This document shows positions 54,061-64,000 of a stretch of 64,000 nucleotides of DNA, in pieces. The first letter of the stretch is position 1, and every line of letters starts with the position of its first letter. The position numbers and the translations under genes were made by a program. The notes under the pieces are model-generated. The model did not search any database. It was not told the DNA's origin and worked only from the letters and a program-made list of their open reading frames with translations. Origin of the DNA: Entamoeba invadens IP1 (Eukaryota; Evosea; Mastigamoebida; Endamoebidae); assembly GCF_000330505.1 (NCBI RefSeq), contig NW_004440445.1:21989-85988 (forward strand), written 5' to 3'.

Positions 54061-54402
54061 TCAATATAATTCGTCAACAATTACGTATTTTTCTGGTATA
54101 TTCTCTTTCAAGTCATCATCATAATCATCATCGTCATCATCATCGAAATTGTTACAAATAAGACCATAATACGAGTTTCGTGCCGATTTTGCCACTGAAA
54201 ATAATTTTCGTTTCCAATCCAATTTCGTAGACGTTTGTAAATCTTTTTCAACATCTGATAACACCGTTTTAAATTGATTTTTGTTATCAATTGAATTGAT
54301 CTTAAATCCCATATTAAACACGGTATCTTTGAAATTGCTTTTAAACTCATAAGACACAATATAGAGAACTTCAAACATTTCGTCTGCACATACATTGTTC
54401 AT
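54061..54402 (-). CDS. Small acidic protein of unknown function, 113 residues
   Basis: ATG to TGA without interruption. Starts MNNVCADEMFEVLYIVSYEF; residues 87-97 are almost pure Asp (DDDDDDDYDDD), followed by LKENIPEKYVIVDELY. No signal peptide or membrane segment. It lies 128 bases downstream of the 54531 gene on the same strand with its own AT-rich upstream region. Function not recognised; the acidic run suggests a nuclear or nucleic-acid/histone partner, which is a guess. Confidence 0.55.
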   Translation of the reverse strand: MNNVCADEMFEVLYIVSYEFKSNFKDTVFNMGFKINSIDNKNQFKTVLSDVEKDLQTSTKLDWKRKLFSVAKSARNSYYGLICNNFDDDDDDDYDDDLKENIPEKYVIVDELY

Positions 54403-54530
54403 TAAATTCTATACTTGAGTCATTCGTGTTATTTGTGGTGTTGTCGTTAGTACTTTTGTTAATAATTTAATAAATCAAGTATAGTATAGTAGTATATGGT
54501 ATTTATAGTAATAAAATCTTATTAAAATTA

Positions 54531-57049
54531 CTAAAAAGGACGACAAAGACACCTCTTTTTGTATTGGTACCAAGAATGTATTACAAATAGGAAACAAACG
54601 AGTAAAACATCTGCACTATATTCGAATAATATGGTACTCGATATATTCACATCATTTAAAAACTGAGTAATTTTGCCTGCTGCCTTCAACCCTTGTACGT
54701 AAGAGAACACGATATTCCCTCCGATAGTGATCATTTTAATGTTTGTATCACATACCAACAAATGTGCAAAATAGATAACAAATTCTATCATCTCAGCTGT
54801 CATATCATAGAATGCAATCAAGTACGCAACACCTTCTAAAAACTTTGCAATATTCTTGCGAAGAGATTGAGTAACAACCATTTCATCTTTGATCTTCAAA
54901 CCCAAATTTATCAGTCCAAAAACCATATCTTTCACCGTCATATCTCCATACAATTGATCGACAGTAAAATTGAAATTTTCCGTGGACGTCATGTTGGTCG
55001 CAATATTATACACTTTAATCAATCGATTCAATCGCTTATGACTATATTCGTAATTTGAGATATGTTGATTGTCTTCGTCGTCCAACTGTTGTACAAAATC
55101 GCTGATCACATCACAAAATTGAAGAAGAATTTCTGGGACATCCGTCAACACCCGAAATTGTGAGTATTGTTTGTTTTCTTTCTCTTTCAAATGGATTGAA
55201 TGTGGCACTTCTGTTTGTATAGCTGGGGTGACACCGTTGATTCCTTGTTCCTTAGTTTTGCGTTTCAGTCGTTTTCGTTTGTCTTCTTTTGCTTTGTTTT
55301 CGTCGTAAAACACGTTGAATCGTTCAACAAAATATTTCTTTTGAAAGATGGTCGACGAACTCACCCGTTCCATCAAATATAATAAAAATTTCCATTCATT
55401 TTGACAAATTGATGTGTTTGGAATGGTCAAATACTTCTCCCAGTTGGCTCGTAAGAACCGAAGAATAAACAACTCAGACTCCACACTATTTGTTCGGATG
55501 AGTGACGAAATGTCCATCAGAAATGTGTAATTGGAGTCGTCAAAGAATTTGTAGAACACGCGAATATCCCATTGCACCCATTTGGGCACATCAAGATCGA
55601 AAGCGAATTATAAAAGATTTTACGCGCCTCCAACGCGTCTTTGATATTTCTGCATTTCATTTGGTTCGCCCAGTGAAATGCCATTTCTAAGACCCCATTG
55701 TCTCGTATCACTCCCATATTAACTTCGTTGCAACACAACCCTTTGATGATGTTCAGACAGGCTATGGTGATGTCATAGTCATTTTGCCAATATTCGACTA
55801 TCACCTTCAGTGTAAAACACAATTGAAGAACAACACTATCATGGGCGTTGACATCTTTAATATAAAACCGCGTTTGTATCGGTTCAACAAAATTGGTGGT
55901 GTCTCCTTTGCATGGCTCGATGTTATAAATTGCTAAGTAACTCAACATCACTCGTTTGTCAATGGAGTGTTCCTTCGCCAAATTACAATTCACTGCCAAT
56001 TTTCGCGTCGAAAGTAATTGAGAGAAGATCCCCGACATCATCAGATAAAAGTAGTACACCGCATCTTCAAAGTCTTTGGTCACGTCTTCGGGCTTTTTGT
56101 CTTCCAAAATGAATTTAAAAACAGAACAAAGGTTCGACACCATATTCATTTTCTCGTCTCGAGTTTTATTCCCAACAAGTCGTATCGCATGGACATCACG
56201 ATTGGCAGTATCATTCTCTAAACAGTGAATGATGTCAACAACATACCGGATCACTTTATCATATTGCTTCGAACAAAACGTCGCTATGTCTGCGTCGTTG
56301 CCTTCTCTCAAATTCTCACAACTCTCATTCAACATGATCTTCTCAAACACCAAATAAAACGCATCAACGTTATTTGGTGGGAGTCCCAAAATGTGATTAA
56401 TAACACCTAACATGTAATACATCGTCGTGTCATTCGCTTTTCTAATATAATCATTAAAATTGTCGTAAAACAGTTGCTTTAAATGGGGGACATTTTCTTG
56501 CACATCCACATACACGGAGGTCGCAAGTATGTTATTTAATATCTCAAACCCACGCTCATATCCTCTCGGCTTATTCATATAATCAAAGGCGGCTATTTGA
56601 AATTGCGTCGTAAGATTCTCAAATAACTTCTTGAATTCAAATCCAATTTGGTTCTCTGTGGTGACATTTGTGTCTGAAACATATTCATCATATAATGTCT
56701 TCCAATTCGAATAAGAAATCCGTGTTACTATTTGAAAGTATTCATAACTTAAGTCTTCCAAAGCTACAACAACATCCAAATTGTCATATATGATTTTCAA
56801 AACGTCAATATTGAAAAAGTAATAATCGTTTTCATCCATTTCATCACACTTGTTAATACTCAAGTTCTTTAAAATGGAAGCTATCAACGTTATCATCGTA
56901 CTCCAATTCATCGTATCTTTTCCTATTCGAAACGCACATTCGTCTCGACGATAATAAGAAAGTTCAAGACGCTCATACGCACTGATTAAAATCGGTATCA
57001 TAACGTATTCGTTCAAAAACAATCGAATTCTATTGGGATAACTGTCCAC
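54531..57049 (-). CDS. Large helical protein of unknown function, one frameshift
   Basis: Two overlapping frames form one gene of about 838 codons. The first (from 57049, MDSYPNRIRLFLNEYVMIPI) is real to about 55600 (ALEARKIFYNSL). The protein continues in the second frame as VPKWVQWDIRVFYKFF, running to 54531. The sequence is alpha-helical with Leu/Ile-rich segments, like a HEAT- or armadillo-type solenoid, and has a basic linker at about residues 575-600 (KEDKRKRLKRKTKEQG). There is no signal peptide. The last 50 residues contain a hydrophobic stretch (VLLVCFLFVIHSW). No known family recognised. A single-base indel near 55600 separates the frames: either a sequencing error or an early pseudogene. 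Confidence 0.7.
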
Positions 57050-57339
57050 ATCTCGTGTTTTGTCAAATATCTACGTTGTTATACATTTAAATTCCAATTA
57101 ATAAAGTGTTGTGGTGTTTATATACATTTGTATACAATTCTATACAGTCAAATTTGATGACTCCGTATTATTGCTTGTCATGTGACAAATACAAATTATG
57201 ATAAACAAGCACATTTCGTCTTGAATTCATAGTTTTCTTGAACTTTGACACAATAGTATTGGTTTTATTTTTTATAGTATTTAAATAAATAATATATAGT
57301 ATTTAATACTATTATATATTAATAGTATTAATACCATGT

Positions 57340-57852
57340 TTACTGTACAAAGAAGACAACAAAAGGAAAACAAACTTCAACAAAAGCATTAACAACATCA
57401 CAAAATTCGTTATACGGAGCTATATTCAAATTTTGGATGATAGTATATAACTCATCCAAATCGTTATCTATTTCCCATTTTGCGATGATAACAGCAAGTT
57501 TGAATTTAATTGTATATTTGTGACAAAGATTGTATTCAGAAGTCTGTACCATAATTTGTTGTTCGATTTCACACGCCCTTCGTAATACGTTGTCAATGAC
57601 ATCGTGTGGTTGGACCATTTCATATGGCTTTTTAATGATAGCTAAAGTTAAATTATTAAGACAGTCTATCATCCTTGAGATATTTGCTTTGTTACAATAT
57701 TTCATTATTAACCCAAACATTTCGGCGTTCTTGATATTGCACTTAACAAAGTCTTCGTAATCTTCTTTTTCGTATGGCTGTGCAACATTTTCTGATATGT
57801 GTTTGAGAGTCATCTCAAACTCTTGCTCTTTTCTTTGATCGAATGTTGGCAT
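57340..57852 (-). CDS. Helical protein of unknown function, 170 residues
   Basis: ATG 57852 begins MPTFDQRKEQEFEMTLKHIS. The protein is mostly helical, with MFGLIMKYCNKANISRMIDC and IKFKLAVIIAKWEID, and ends hydrophobic (VEVCFPFVVFFVQ). It is tandem with, and similar in style to, the larger helical gene downstream (290 bases apart). It could be a relative or a truncated copy, but I see no clear shared motif. Function unknown. Confidence 0.6.
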   Translation of the reverse strand: MPTFDQRKEQEFEMTLKHISENVAQPYEKEDYEDFVKCNIKNAEMFGLIMKYCNKANISRMIDCLNNLTLAIIKKPYEMVQPHDVIDNVLRRACEIEQQIMVQTSEYNLCHKYTIKFKLAVIIAKWEIDNDLDELYTIIQNLNIAPYNEFCDVVNAFVEVCFPFVVFFVQ

Positions 57853-58822
57853 TGTATAACTTAGTAGTAAAAGTTTTCAAGTTTCATTAAGGAAATAATC
57901 AAGTTAGTATTGCATTAACTCTTTTATAATTTAAATACATATACAGTTTTTTCCATAAATTCGTTTAATATTGTGTTCTTTTATTTATCAATCAATTTAA
58001 TAACGTAAAAAAATTACAAATGGTTACATTTACAAATAATAAGCAAAATTATAGAAAAAAAAACAATTGTCGTTTAGTTTCTATTTTTATATCTTTTATA
58101 TCTTTTTTATAAACTAAAAATAAAAAACAATTAAGGTGAATTTTTATTGTAAGTCAGCTCCCAAGACATTTTGAACAAACTTATTCTCAGATGTCATCTT
58201 ATTCGTTTTACATGTGACATCACCTGTTATGAACATGTTTTGCACAGTTATTAACCTATGATTGTATTTTGTTTTTCTTTTTGTTATAAATCACTTGTAA
58301 TTATAAAATTAAATATATGTAATTAACCCATTATTATATATCATTTGTCCAAGACAATGTCGTATTTAATGTCTTTAAATGTTTTTAATAACGAGTTGGT
58401 AAAAAGTCTAGCTCTACAAACTTTATTTTATTATAAGTTTTATTATCTGTTTTTATTTGTATTATTATTATTTTTCAGATAATAAACGAGCCATATAAGA
58501 ATTCAGTCACAATATAGAGACGCCTATATAATGGATAACTTTAAACTTATATAAGTACATTAAGTCGTTTATACAACCAAATTATTTAAATTATCAAACT
58601 TTACATCCATATAATCAAATATTAACAAAATTTGATGCTCAGTGGTTCATTTACGTTTAATATCATTTTAAGAATAACACCAACAATAATCGCATTAAAA
58701 AATAACAAAAGAGAATTTGATTTAATATTATTAACGACTTAATATATCAAGTTACAACAAATAACACAATAAATTCATTATTTTTATTTACTGAACATTA
58801 AAAAAACTTCAAATAGCAACGC
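57853..58822. other. AT-rich spacer
   Basis: About 970 bases between two minus-strand genes. A/T-rich runs only; no gene or structured RNA recognised. Confidence 0.6.
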
Positions 58823-60235
58823 TTAATTTATAGCTTTATCCAAGAAATTGACTGGCGTCCCATTCCCAAAAGTGATCACAAGAACTGGCAAACAATATGA
58901 ATACGACCAGTCAATCGGGTTATTCACAACATAAATCCGATCCCTATCAACCAACAAACCTTTATTTTTTGGTCGTAAGACATATGTCAATATCAAGTGA
59001 TTATTTCCTTTCGAATAGCCCATTGACGTTCCAGGATCTCTTGCAAAATACTCTCCGGGCCCATACGCTTGTCCTGCTCTTTTATGTGGATCAAACCCAT
59101 TTTTACATATTGATTGGATACAATTGTCGTTACTCCCATGCCAACAAAAGAAGCCTGATGTCTCAATCGACTCCATTCCAAACTTCTCGACACACTTTAT
59201 AAATCTGATATATGACATGGAATTCTCAAGTAAGAAGTTGTTGAATTGGATAGAATTGCTCTTCTGTAATTTGAACCCCATATTGGTATAGTTCTGTCCA
59301 TGTGCCTCGGGCGTCTTTTCAATGAAGTCTTTGCCCAATTGAATGAGTTGTCCCAACAGTGGTTTTGCAAGTTGTTGTTCATATAAATTCTTTTCGTCGC
59401 GGTAGTCCGAAATTGTTTTGTTGTTCTTCCCAAAGTCGATACGGGCAAACTTTTCGATGACATTTTTGATGTTGATGAGGAACTCAATTTTCGTGAGAGG
59501 GTTGTACACGTCCTTTTCAAAAGCTCCCGACTTGAAAATCATTTTTAAAGTATCGAAGCGCAGTTTTGGAGAGAGAAAATTATACTTTGGTGGGATAACA
59601 GGAAACATTGTCGATGAGAATTCCAAGTCGAGTTCTATAGAGTCTCTTGCTGAAAGACTCATCATTTTGTCCAAGTCAGAAAAGATCGGCGAGTTTGGAG
59701 CAAAGTGTTTGTAAGAGACGACCCAGTGATATGGATTATCATCAACTGCCTTAATAATAAATCCAAACTTCTCTTCATTAAAGAAGGATTGTATAATGTC
59801 TTCTTTCAAATTTTGATAAGCAATTTCTGTATCAAATGCAAAGACTTGTTTCTGTGTTTCCAATGCTATTTTTCTCTTGGCGTCAAGTCGATCGCTTAAA
59901 TTTTTTCGTTTGAGTGCCGGGTCGTTTTCCAAAGCAAATTGGTGTTCTTTTTCGTCTTTGAGGAATTGGGAAAGTTGTGTTAAAGCGTCTGTTAAACTCT
60001 TTGGAGGTATTAAAGACCAAGTCGTCTTCGAGCGGTTGACTACATGTTCATATTTCTTCCCACTTATTTTAACGTCATATTGACTGGGAGTTCCATTCGC
60101 ATATTGAAAGTAAAACTCTTTGTCGTCTGGGATGTAAAGTATTTGAAAGACGTGTTTTGATGTGGAGTGGTCCAACATACAGAAAGAACCGTCTTGCTCA
60201 CAATAAGAAGTAAATTCGTCTTCAATGGACGACAT
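58823..60235 (-). CDS. PARP-family ADP-ribosyltransferase with UBC-like region
   Basis: 470 residues from ATG 60235. Residues 1-80 could be a WWE-like domain (FYFQYANGTP, TTWSLIPP). A Lys/Glu-rich helix (88-130) follows. Residues about 145-235 resemble a ubiquitin-conjugating (UBC/RWD) fold (PNSPIFSDL, ELDLEFSSTMFPVIPPKY, FLSPKLRF) without an obvious catalytic Cys. The C-terminus is a PARP catalytic domain: CWHGSNDNCIQSICKNGF (His366), AGQAYGPGEYFARDPGTSMGY (Tyr396), then YVVNNPIDWSYSYCLPVLVI. The Glu of the H-Y-E triad is not evident near RDRIYVV, so mono- rather than poly-ADP-ribosylation is expected. PARP proteins with UBC-like domains are known in fungi and amoebozoans. Single exon, intact. 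Confidence 0.85.
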   Translation of the reverse strand: MSSIEDEFTSYCEQDGSFCMLDHSTSKHVFQILYIPDDKEFYFQYANGTPSQYDVKISGKKYEHVVNRSKTTWSLIPPKSLTDALTQLSQFLKDEKEHQFALENDPALKRKNLSDRLDAKRKIALETQKQVFAFDTEIAYQNLKEDIIQSFFNEEKFGFIIKAVDDNPYHWVVSYKHFAPNSPIFSDLDKMMSLSARDSIELDLEFSSTMFPVIPPKYNFLSPKLRFDTLKMIFKSGAFEKDVYNPLTKIEFLINIKNVIEKFARIDFGKNNKTISDYRDEKNLYEQQLAKPLLGQLIQLGKDFIEKTPEAHGQNYTNMGFKLQKSNSIQFNNFLLENSMSYIRFIKCVEKFGMESIETSGFFCWHGSNDNCIQSICKNGFDPHKRAGQAYGPGEYFARDPGTSMGYSKGNNHLILTYVLRPKNKGLLVDRDRIYVVNNPIDWSYSYCLPVLVITFGNGTPVNFLDKAIN

Positions 60236-61002
60236 AAAATTGATTTTTTAAATCTTTTTTTTATAACAAGTTGTTCAAAATTGGATATTTTTAGAATAAT
60301 TAACATGTTTTTTTAATTAATTAAACACTTTAATTAACGAGAATAATATATACTATTTTTGTATAACTATTATAATAAATTTTAGTTTTGTTTTTAATTT
60401 ATTATTATAAAAAAATATCGTTATATATGTCTTTTTAATTAAAAAAAATATGTTAATATATTTGGTCAAATAAAAGAAAGATTTTTTAAGAAAAAAAAAT
60501 AAAATTATAGTTCGAAAAATTATTTCAATTGGTCCTTAATGAATAATAAAAATACACATGAAAAAAGTTTGAGGTATAATAATGTAAAAAAACACTTTTG
60601 GGATTTGTATAAATTTAAATGTATAATAACAACAGTGTTCTATTTTTATTTTCCCATTGTTGTTGGGATTAAAAAAAATAAAAAAGATTATTTTATTAAA
60701 ACTCATAATGTGATGTTTATAATAATGTTTTTGATTCATTGATTAAAAATAGTATTGTCATTCTAGTTTTTCAATTCAAAATTATTTATAACAAAAAATG
60801 AGATATAATTTAGTTAAGATTATTACAATAATTAAAATTTGTTTATCATATAATTTAAATAAAATAATGGTATTTATAATTAACAATTTGATGTTATTAT
60901 TCTAAATTTTTATTTTATTAAACAAACACGACAAAGAAGATTTTGTTTTTATTAAATAATTTTTGTTGTTTCAAAAGAGGAAATTAAACTCAAAACATTG
61001 AA
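60236..61002. other. Divergent spacer between PARP and Rab-like genes
   Basis: About 770 bases, A/T-rich, with the promoters of the two divergent genes presumably at either end. Overlapping ORFs at 60536-60742 on both strands are compositional. Confidence 0.55.
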
Positions 61003-61764
61003 ATGGTTTGTTATATTGATCCAAACTCGTCTGATTATCTAGGAAAGCCCTGACATTTTAACGCTGAAAATCATTGTGATTGGCGAGCCTGATGCTGGTA
61101 AAATCAATGTTATACGTCGTTATTGTCATGGTGTATTTGAACCGACGTACAGAGCAACCGTTTGAATTTCAATCTGTTTTTTATTTGAATCAATAAAAGA
61201 ATAACAATAAGATTGGCGTCGACTTTGCTGTTAAGTTTGTCACGATAGGTGGTAAAGAACTTCAACTTCGAATGTGGGATGTAGCCGGCCAAGAGAAGTA
61301 TATTGGAATGACACGAGTATATGTTTGCTTGTATTACACATTTTAATCATTTAGAATAAAAAGAGTGTGACATTTAGTACAAAGATGCACAAGGTGCAGT
61401 TATTCTTTATAACACAACTTCTGAATATTCACTAGAAGCAACAAATAAATGGAAAGAGGACCTCGATACAAAAGTTTCGTTGAACGGTGAGCCAATTCCT
61501 GCAATATTAGTTGGTAATAATTCGGAATTGCTTACCAATGAACAAAGGTCTCAAGCTGAAAACAGTTTGAAACAAAAGGTGTTACAACAAAGATACACAA
61601 CAGGAGCACTCATTTCATCAAAAGGAGACCCCAAGTTTAATGATGTCATGGAAAAACTTGTGCGTTCAATTTTGATAAAAATAAACGTAGAGGATTTGGA
61701 GGAAGACTTGGTCGTGTTAGATGAGGAACAACTTGGGTATCAAAATAACAATAATTCGGTTTAA
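61003..61764 (+). CDS. Rab32-like small GTPase, four exons, degenerate motifs
   Basis: Exons: 61003-61005 (only ATG), 61043-61159, 61212-61322, 61378-61764, all joined in phase 0, giving 205 residues. Introns of 37, 52 and 55 bases start GTTTGT, GTTTGA and GTTTGC; acceptors are TAG, AAG and TAG. The product shows IIVIGEPDAGKINVIRRY, IGVDFAVK, WDVAGQEKYIGMTRVY, YKDAQGAVILY and GEPIPAILVGNNSELL. The last block is Rab32-like. Rab GTPases switch membrane traffic by binding GTP. Here the P-loop Ser/Thr is Ile22, NKxD is NNSE (124-127), and no C-terminal Cys exists for prenylation. Intron 2 has an AAG acceptor. The gene is probably dead or a non-GTP-binding paralogue. Confidence 0.8.
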
Positions 61765-63074
61765 TATTTTAAAAATTGATGTTTTATTTTTTACGCTTTT
61801 AATTGATATTTGAATATAAAAAAGTTTAATCTTGATAAAAAACAATACACCCATGGTTGAGATATTATTAAGTTGACTATTACAGTATGACAAGTTTGAC
61901 TTAAACGACAAGTTTGGGTTAAATGGTAAATATTATAATTTAATTATTATAAAAATTTGAACTATAACCCGAACTAATTAATTGCTTTTTTATTATCAAG
62001 TTTATATAAAAAATTGAATAATTAAAAGCAAGCCAAAAACCCAAACACACAACATAAAGAATAAGAAAGCAATGAAAAAAGTAAAGATAATTATAAACTA
62101 TCACACGATCATGATCATCACCAACATTTTAATGTGATCACAAACAATAAAGTTTTATCAAAATTTGTCAAATAAAGTAACCATAACATTTCAAATTCAA
62201 TTATAAATACAGTCTAATTTCCCTAGAGTGTGTAATTATTATTTTTGTTGTTCTCTATTATTTGAGCATTTCTTAAGAACAAACCAAAAACAATATAGAC
62301 ATGCTCTTTAAAGAGTGGGTCCACTTTTTATTGGCCAAAATCAAGCGATGATTCTTAATAAATCACACTCTTGGGAGGTTTGGCAGTTTTTCCTTTCGTT
62401 GAATTCGTTTTTATGGATATTATTATTTAATTAAGTTAAAAGCAGTATTCTTCCATCGCGATAAGAAATACTGCTGATTTATCATATTAAAATAAATATA
62501 AAGTAATACAAACGTTTCCGAATGAGGCGGCACATGTTTTGGCGCGTTTGAACTCAACGAGACAAACACGTTAAAACATATAAAACAATACTTAACATGT
62601 GTTTTGGTTTTATTTTTCAAGATCAGAGTGTAACATAAAACAATAGAATTAATAATAATTTAAATATTATTCTATTTAACCATTTAATTATTTTCTAGTT
62701 TAACCCACTGTTTACTATAATAATTGGTTTTTAAACCATTAACGTGAACCATTTAAGTCAAACTATTCCTTTTAAGGCAAACTTGTCTAACTGTATACCG
62801 TTTCCGTTTTTTATCACTTCTAATATATTTCAGATTCAAATGATGCTGTATGATATCCTGTATAATTTTGTTTCCAATGAAAGCAAATTAAATATTGTGT
62901 AGGCTTTTTTCTTCAAATGGTAATTAATTTCTGGTTCATTTAATAGATATAACAAAAAAAAACAATAACAAAGTGCCGAATAAAGAAATCACAGTTTTTA
63001 ATTGTAAAAAACAAACTTTTATTAATTTTATTCGAACAAATAAAATAATATGAACTACAAAATAATCAATTTTA
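61765..63074. other. AT-rich spacer with a strong hairpin
   Basis: About 1.3 kb without a gene. It contains the hairpin at 62441-62475 and a patch of more mixed sequence at 62320-62600. The short minus-strand ORF 62423-62620 crosses the hairpin and is probably chance. Confidence 0.55.
62441..62475. ncRNA. Strong hairpin, possible structured RNA
   Basis: AGCAGTATTCTT pairs with AAGAAATACTGCT over 12 bp with one bulged A, loop CCATCGCGAT. It is more stable and GC-richer than the surroundings. No snoRNA boxes or tRNA features are seen, so the type is unknown. Confidence 0.3.
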
Positions 63075-64000
63075 ATGGGACTTGAAGCAGTCTTTCTTAT
63101 TAATGTATGTATTTATATACCGACTTATCAAGACATTCTCAATTTTCTGCTAATTAATAAAAAAAGTCAAATTGCTGTGAAAAGTCTTCGAGTTAACCCA
63201 TGGTTTTCATCATCTTCTGACATTGAAAAATTCCATTACCACTTTTCGGAAAATGTTGAGACTTTGAATTGCAACAGTCTTCCTGTTGATACTAAAATAG
63301 CTACATCAAAGAAAATCAAAATTCTTCGAAACTTCAGGTTTTCACTTGATTCAATTAAAACTGCAAAACAATTTGGACTTGATTTCTTTTTTGATAAATT
63401 TGTGAATTTTGATATATTACGAGACGATTCCTATTATATAAATAATATACTTGACTCACAACACGCCCGTTTTTCTTTGTCATGTTCGCCATCTTTCTTC
63501 ATCAAATATTTAAGAGCGTTTGACAAAGAAGTGAGACGATTTCCAAATCTTCATTTTCCCACAAAAGTTGTAATAACAATCAGTCGGAAAAACAACGAAC
63601 CTATCCATTTGTCACACGTCGGTGACTATGATATGCTTAGTATAATTAATAGAGCTGCTCTTGATTTTCATAGTGAATTTATTATAGTGTGGAGTAATTG
63701 CCAATCAGATGGAGGTAATGCACATACACTCGATGTATTAAGCGAATGCAAACATTATACCAATGACTCTATTACGGATTCAAACGTGACTACTATGTTA
63801 CCACTTAGTGTTTCAAAAGGAGTTCAATTCAAGTTTACAGTAAATGAATTGCATTATATAAAAAAAGCATTTGAAACTGTTTATTTAAGTGCTGCTCAAA
63901 CTGTATTATTTGAAATCAATGGAATCAAATTTATAAATTTAAATTGGTGTGATGTTAAAATAAAGTTAAATAAACTTGAAATACAAGGAACGGAACGATC
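63075..64000 (+). CDS. Second member of the leucine/asparagine-rich family (5' part)
   Basis: ATG 63075 opens a frame of 308 codons running off the end of the window. It begins MGLEAVFLINVCIYIPTYQD and continues INKKSQIAVKSLRVNPWF, then ENVETLNCNSLP. This aligns by eye with the start of the 13415 protein (LERVYLMNVTLYV, NKKC, LQSLFINP, KIETLQCYD). The family shares this N-terminal signature, which has the helical look of an F-box-like or adaptor domain; that is inference. Later residues are Leu/Ile/Asn-rich without a membrane segment. Truncated only by the window edge. Confidence 0.8.
   Translation, partial: MGLEAVFLINVCIYIPTYQDILNFLLINKKSQIAVKSLRVNPWFSSSSDIEKFHYHFSENVETLNCNSLPVDTKIATSKKIKILRNFRFSLDSIKTAKQFGLDFFFDKFVNFDILRDDSYYINNILDSQHARFSLSCSPSFFIKYLRAFDKEVRRFPNLHFPTKVVITISRKNNEPIHLSHVGDYDMLSIINRAALDFHSEFIIVWSNCQSDGGNAHTLDVLSECKHYTNDSITDSNVTTMLPLSVSKGVQFKFTVNELHYIKKAFETVYLSAAQTVLFEINGIKFINLNWCDVKIKLNKLEIQGTER

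Noticed and set aside
60536..60742. Overlapping ORFs on opposite strands with MNNKNTHEK / MNQKHYYKHH starts
   Set aside because: Both strands are open only because of A/T bias; no protein-like pattern.
1..64000. CRISPR arrays, bacterial operons, ribosome binding sites
   Set aside because: The window is eukaryotic; no spaced direct repeats or bacterial signals were seen.

Overview
The window is AT-rich nuclear DNA of a eukaryotic parasite, almost certainly Entamoeba. The evidence is tiny introns with GTTTGT donors and TAG acceptors, short intergenic signals, a transmembrane kinase with a Cys-rich ectodomain, an Entamoeba-type GH25 lysozyme, a two-member family sharing an Entamoeba-like N-terminal signature, and a DNA-transposon load (PIF/Harbinger-like, pogo-like, MULE, piggyBac-like and a Polinton/Maverick relic). 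That transposon mix fits E. invadens best, but the species is inferred. A run of exactly 100 N shows a draft assembly.

Layout. 1-181: end of an unidentified protein. 373-1809 (-): divergent EF1A-like GTPase. 2917-5520: dead PIF/Harbinger-like transposon with 109-bp inverted repeats. 5933-6381: assembly gap and an (A7T)n array. 7098-13141: transmembrane receptor kinase broken by four frameshifts, with a signal-peptide exon far upstream. 13415-16129: 904-residue leucine/asparagine-rich protein. 17898-19852: dead pogo/Tigger-like transposon. About 21.0-29.2 kb: decayed Polinton/Maverick (capsid, small virion-like genes, integrase) whose capsid gene is split by a MULE with 354-bp inverted repeats. 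29.3-34.9 kb: gene-poor repeat zone with piggyBac-like non-autonomous elements and a 3' actin fragment. 34941-35576 (-): secreted lysozyme. 36057-37972: second PIF-like transposon with one frameshift. 38011-53031 (-): uninterrupted 5006-codon gene for a giant type I membrane protein built on a Cys-containing module of about 150 residues. 54-58 kb (-): three genes of unknown function. 58823-60235 (-): PARP-family protein with a UBC-like region. 61003-61764: four-exon Rab32-like GTPase with damaged nucleotide-binding motifs and no prenylation cysteine. 63075 to the end: 5' part of a second member of the 13415 family.

The genes do not form a pathway; they are separate eukaryotic transcription units. 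Two themes recur. One is the cell surface: the giant membrane protein, the receptor kinase and the lysozyme. The other is decay: EF1A-like and Rab-like paralogues with altered GTPase motifs, the broken kinase, the actin fragment and nested dead transposons. The most striking objects are the giant repeat protein, the Polinton relic interrupted by a MULE, and the Rab-like gene whose exons can be reassembled by eye.
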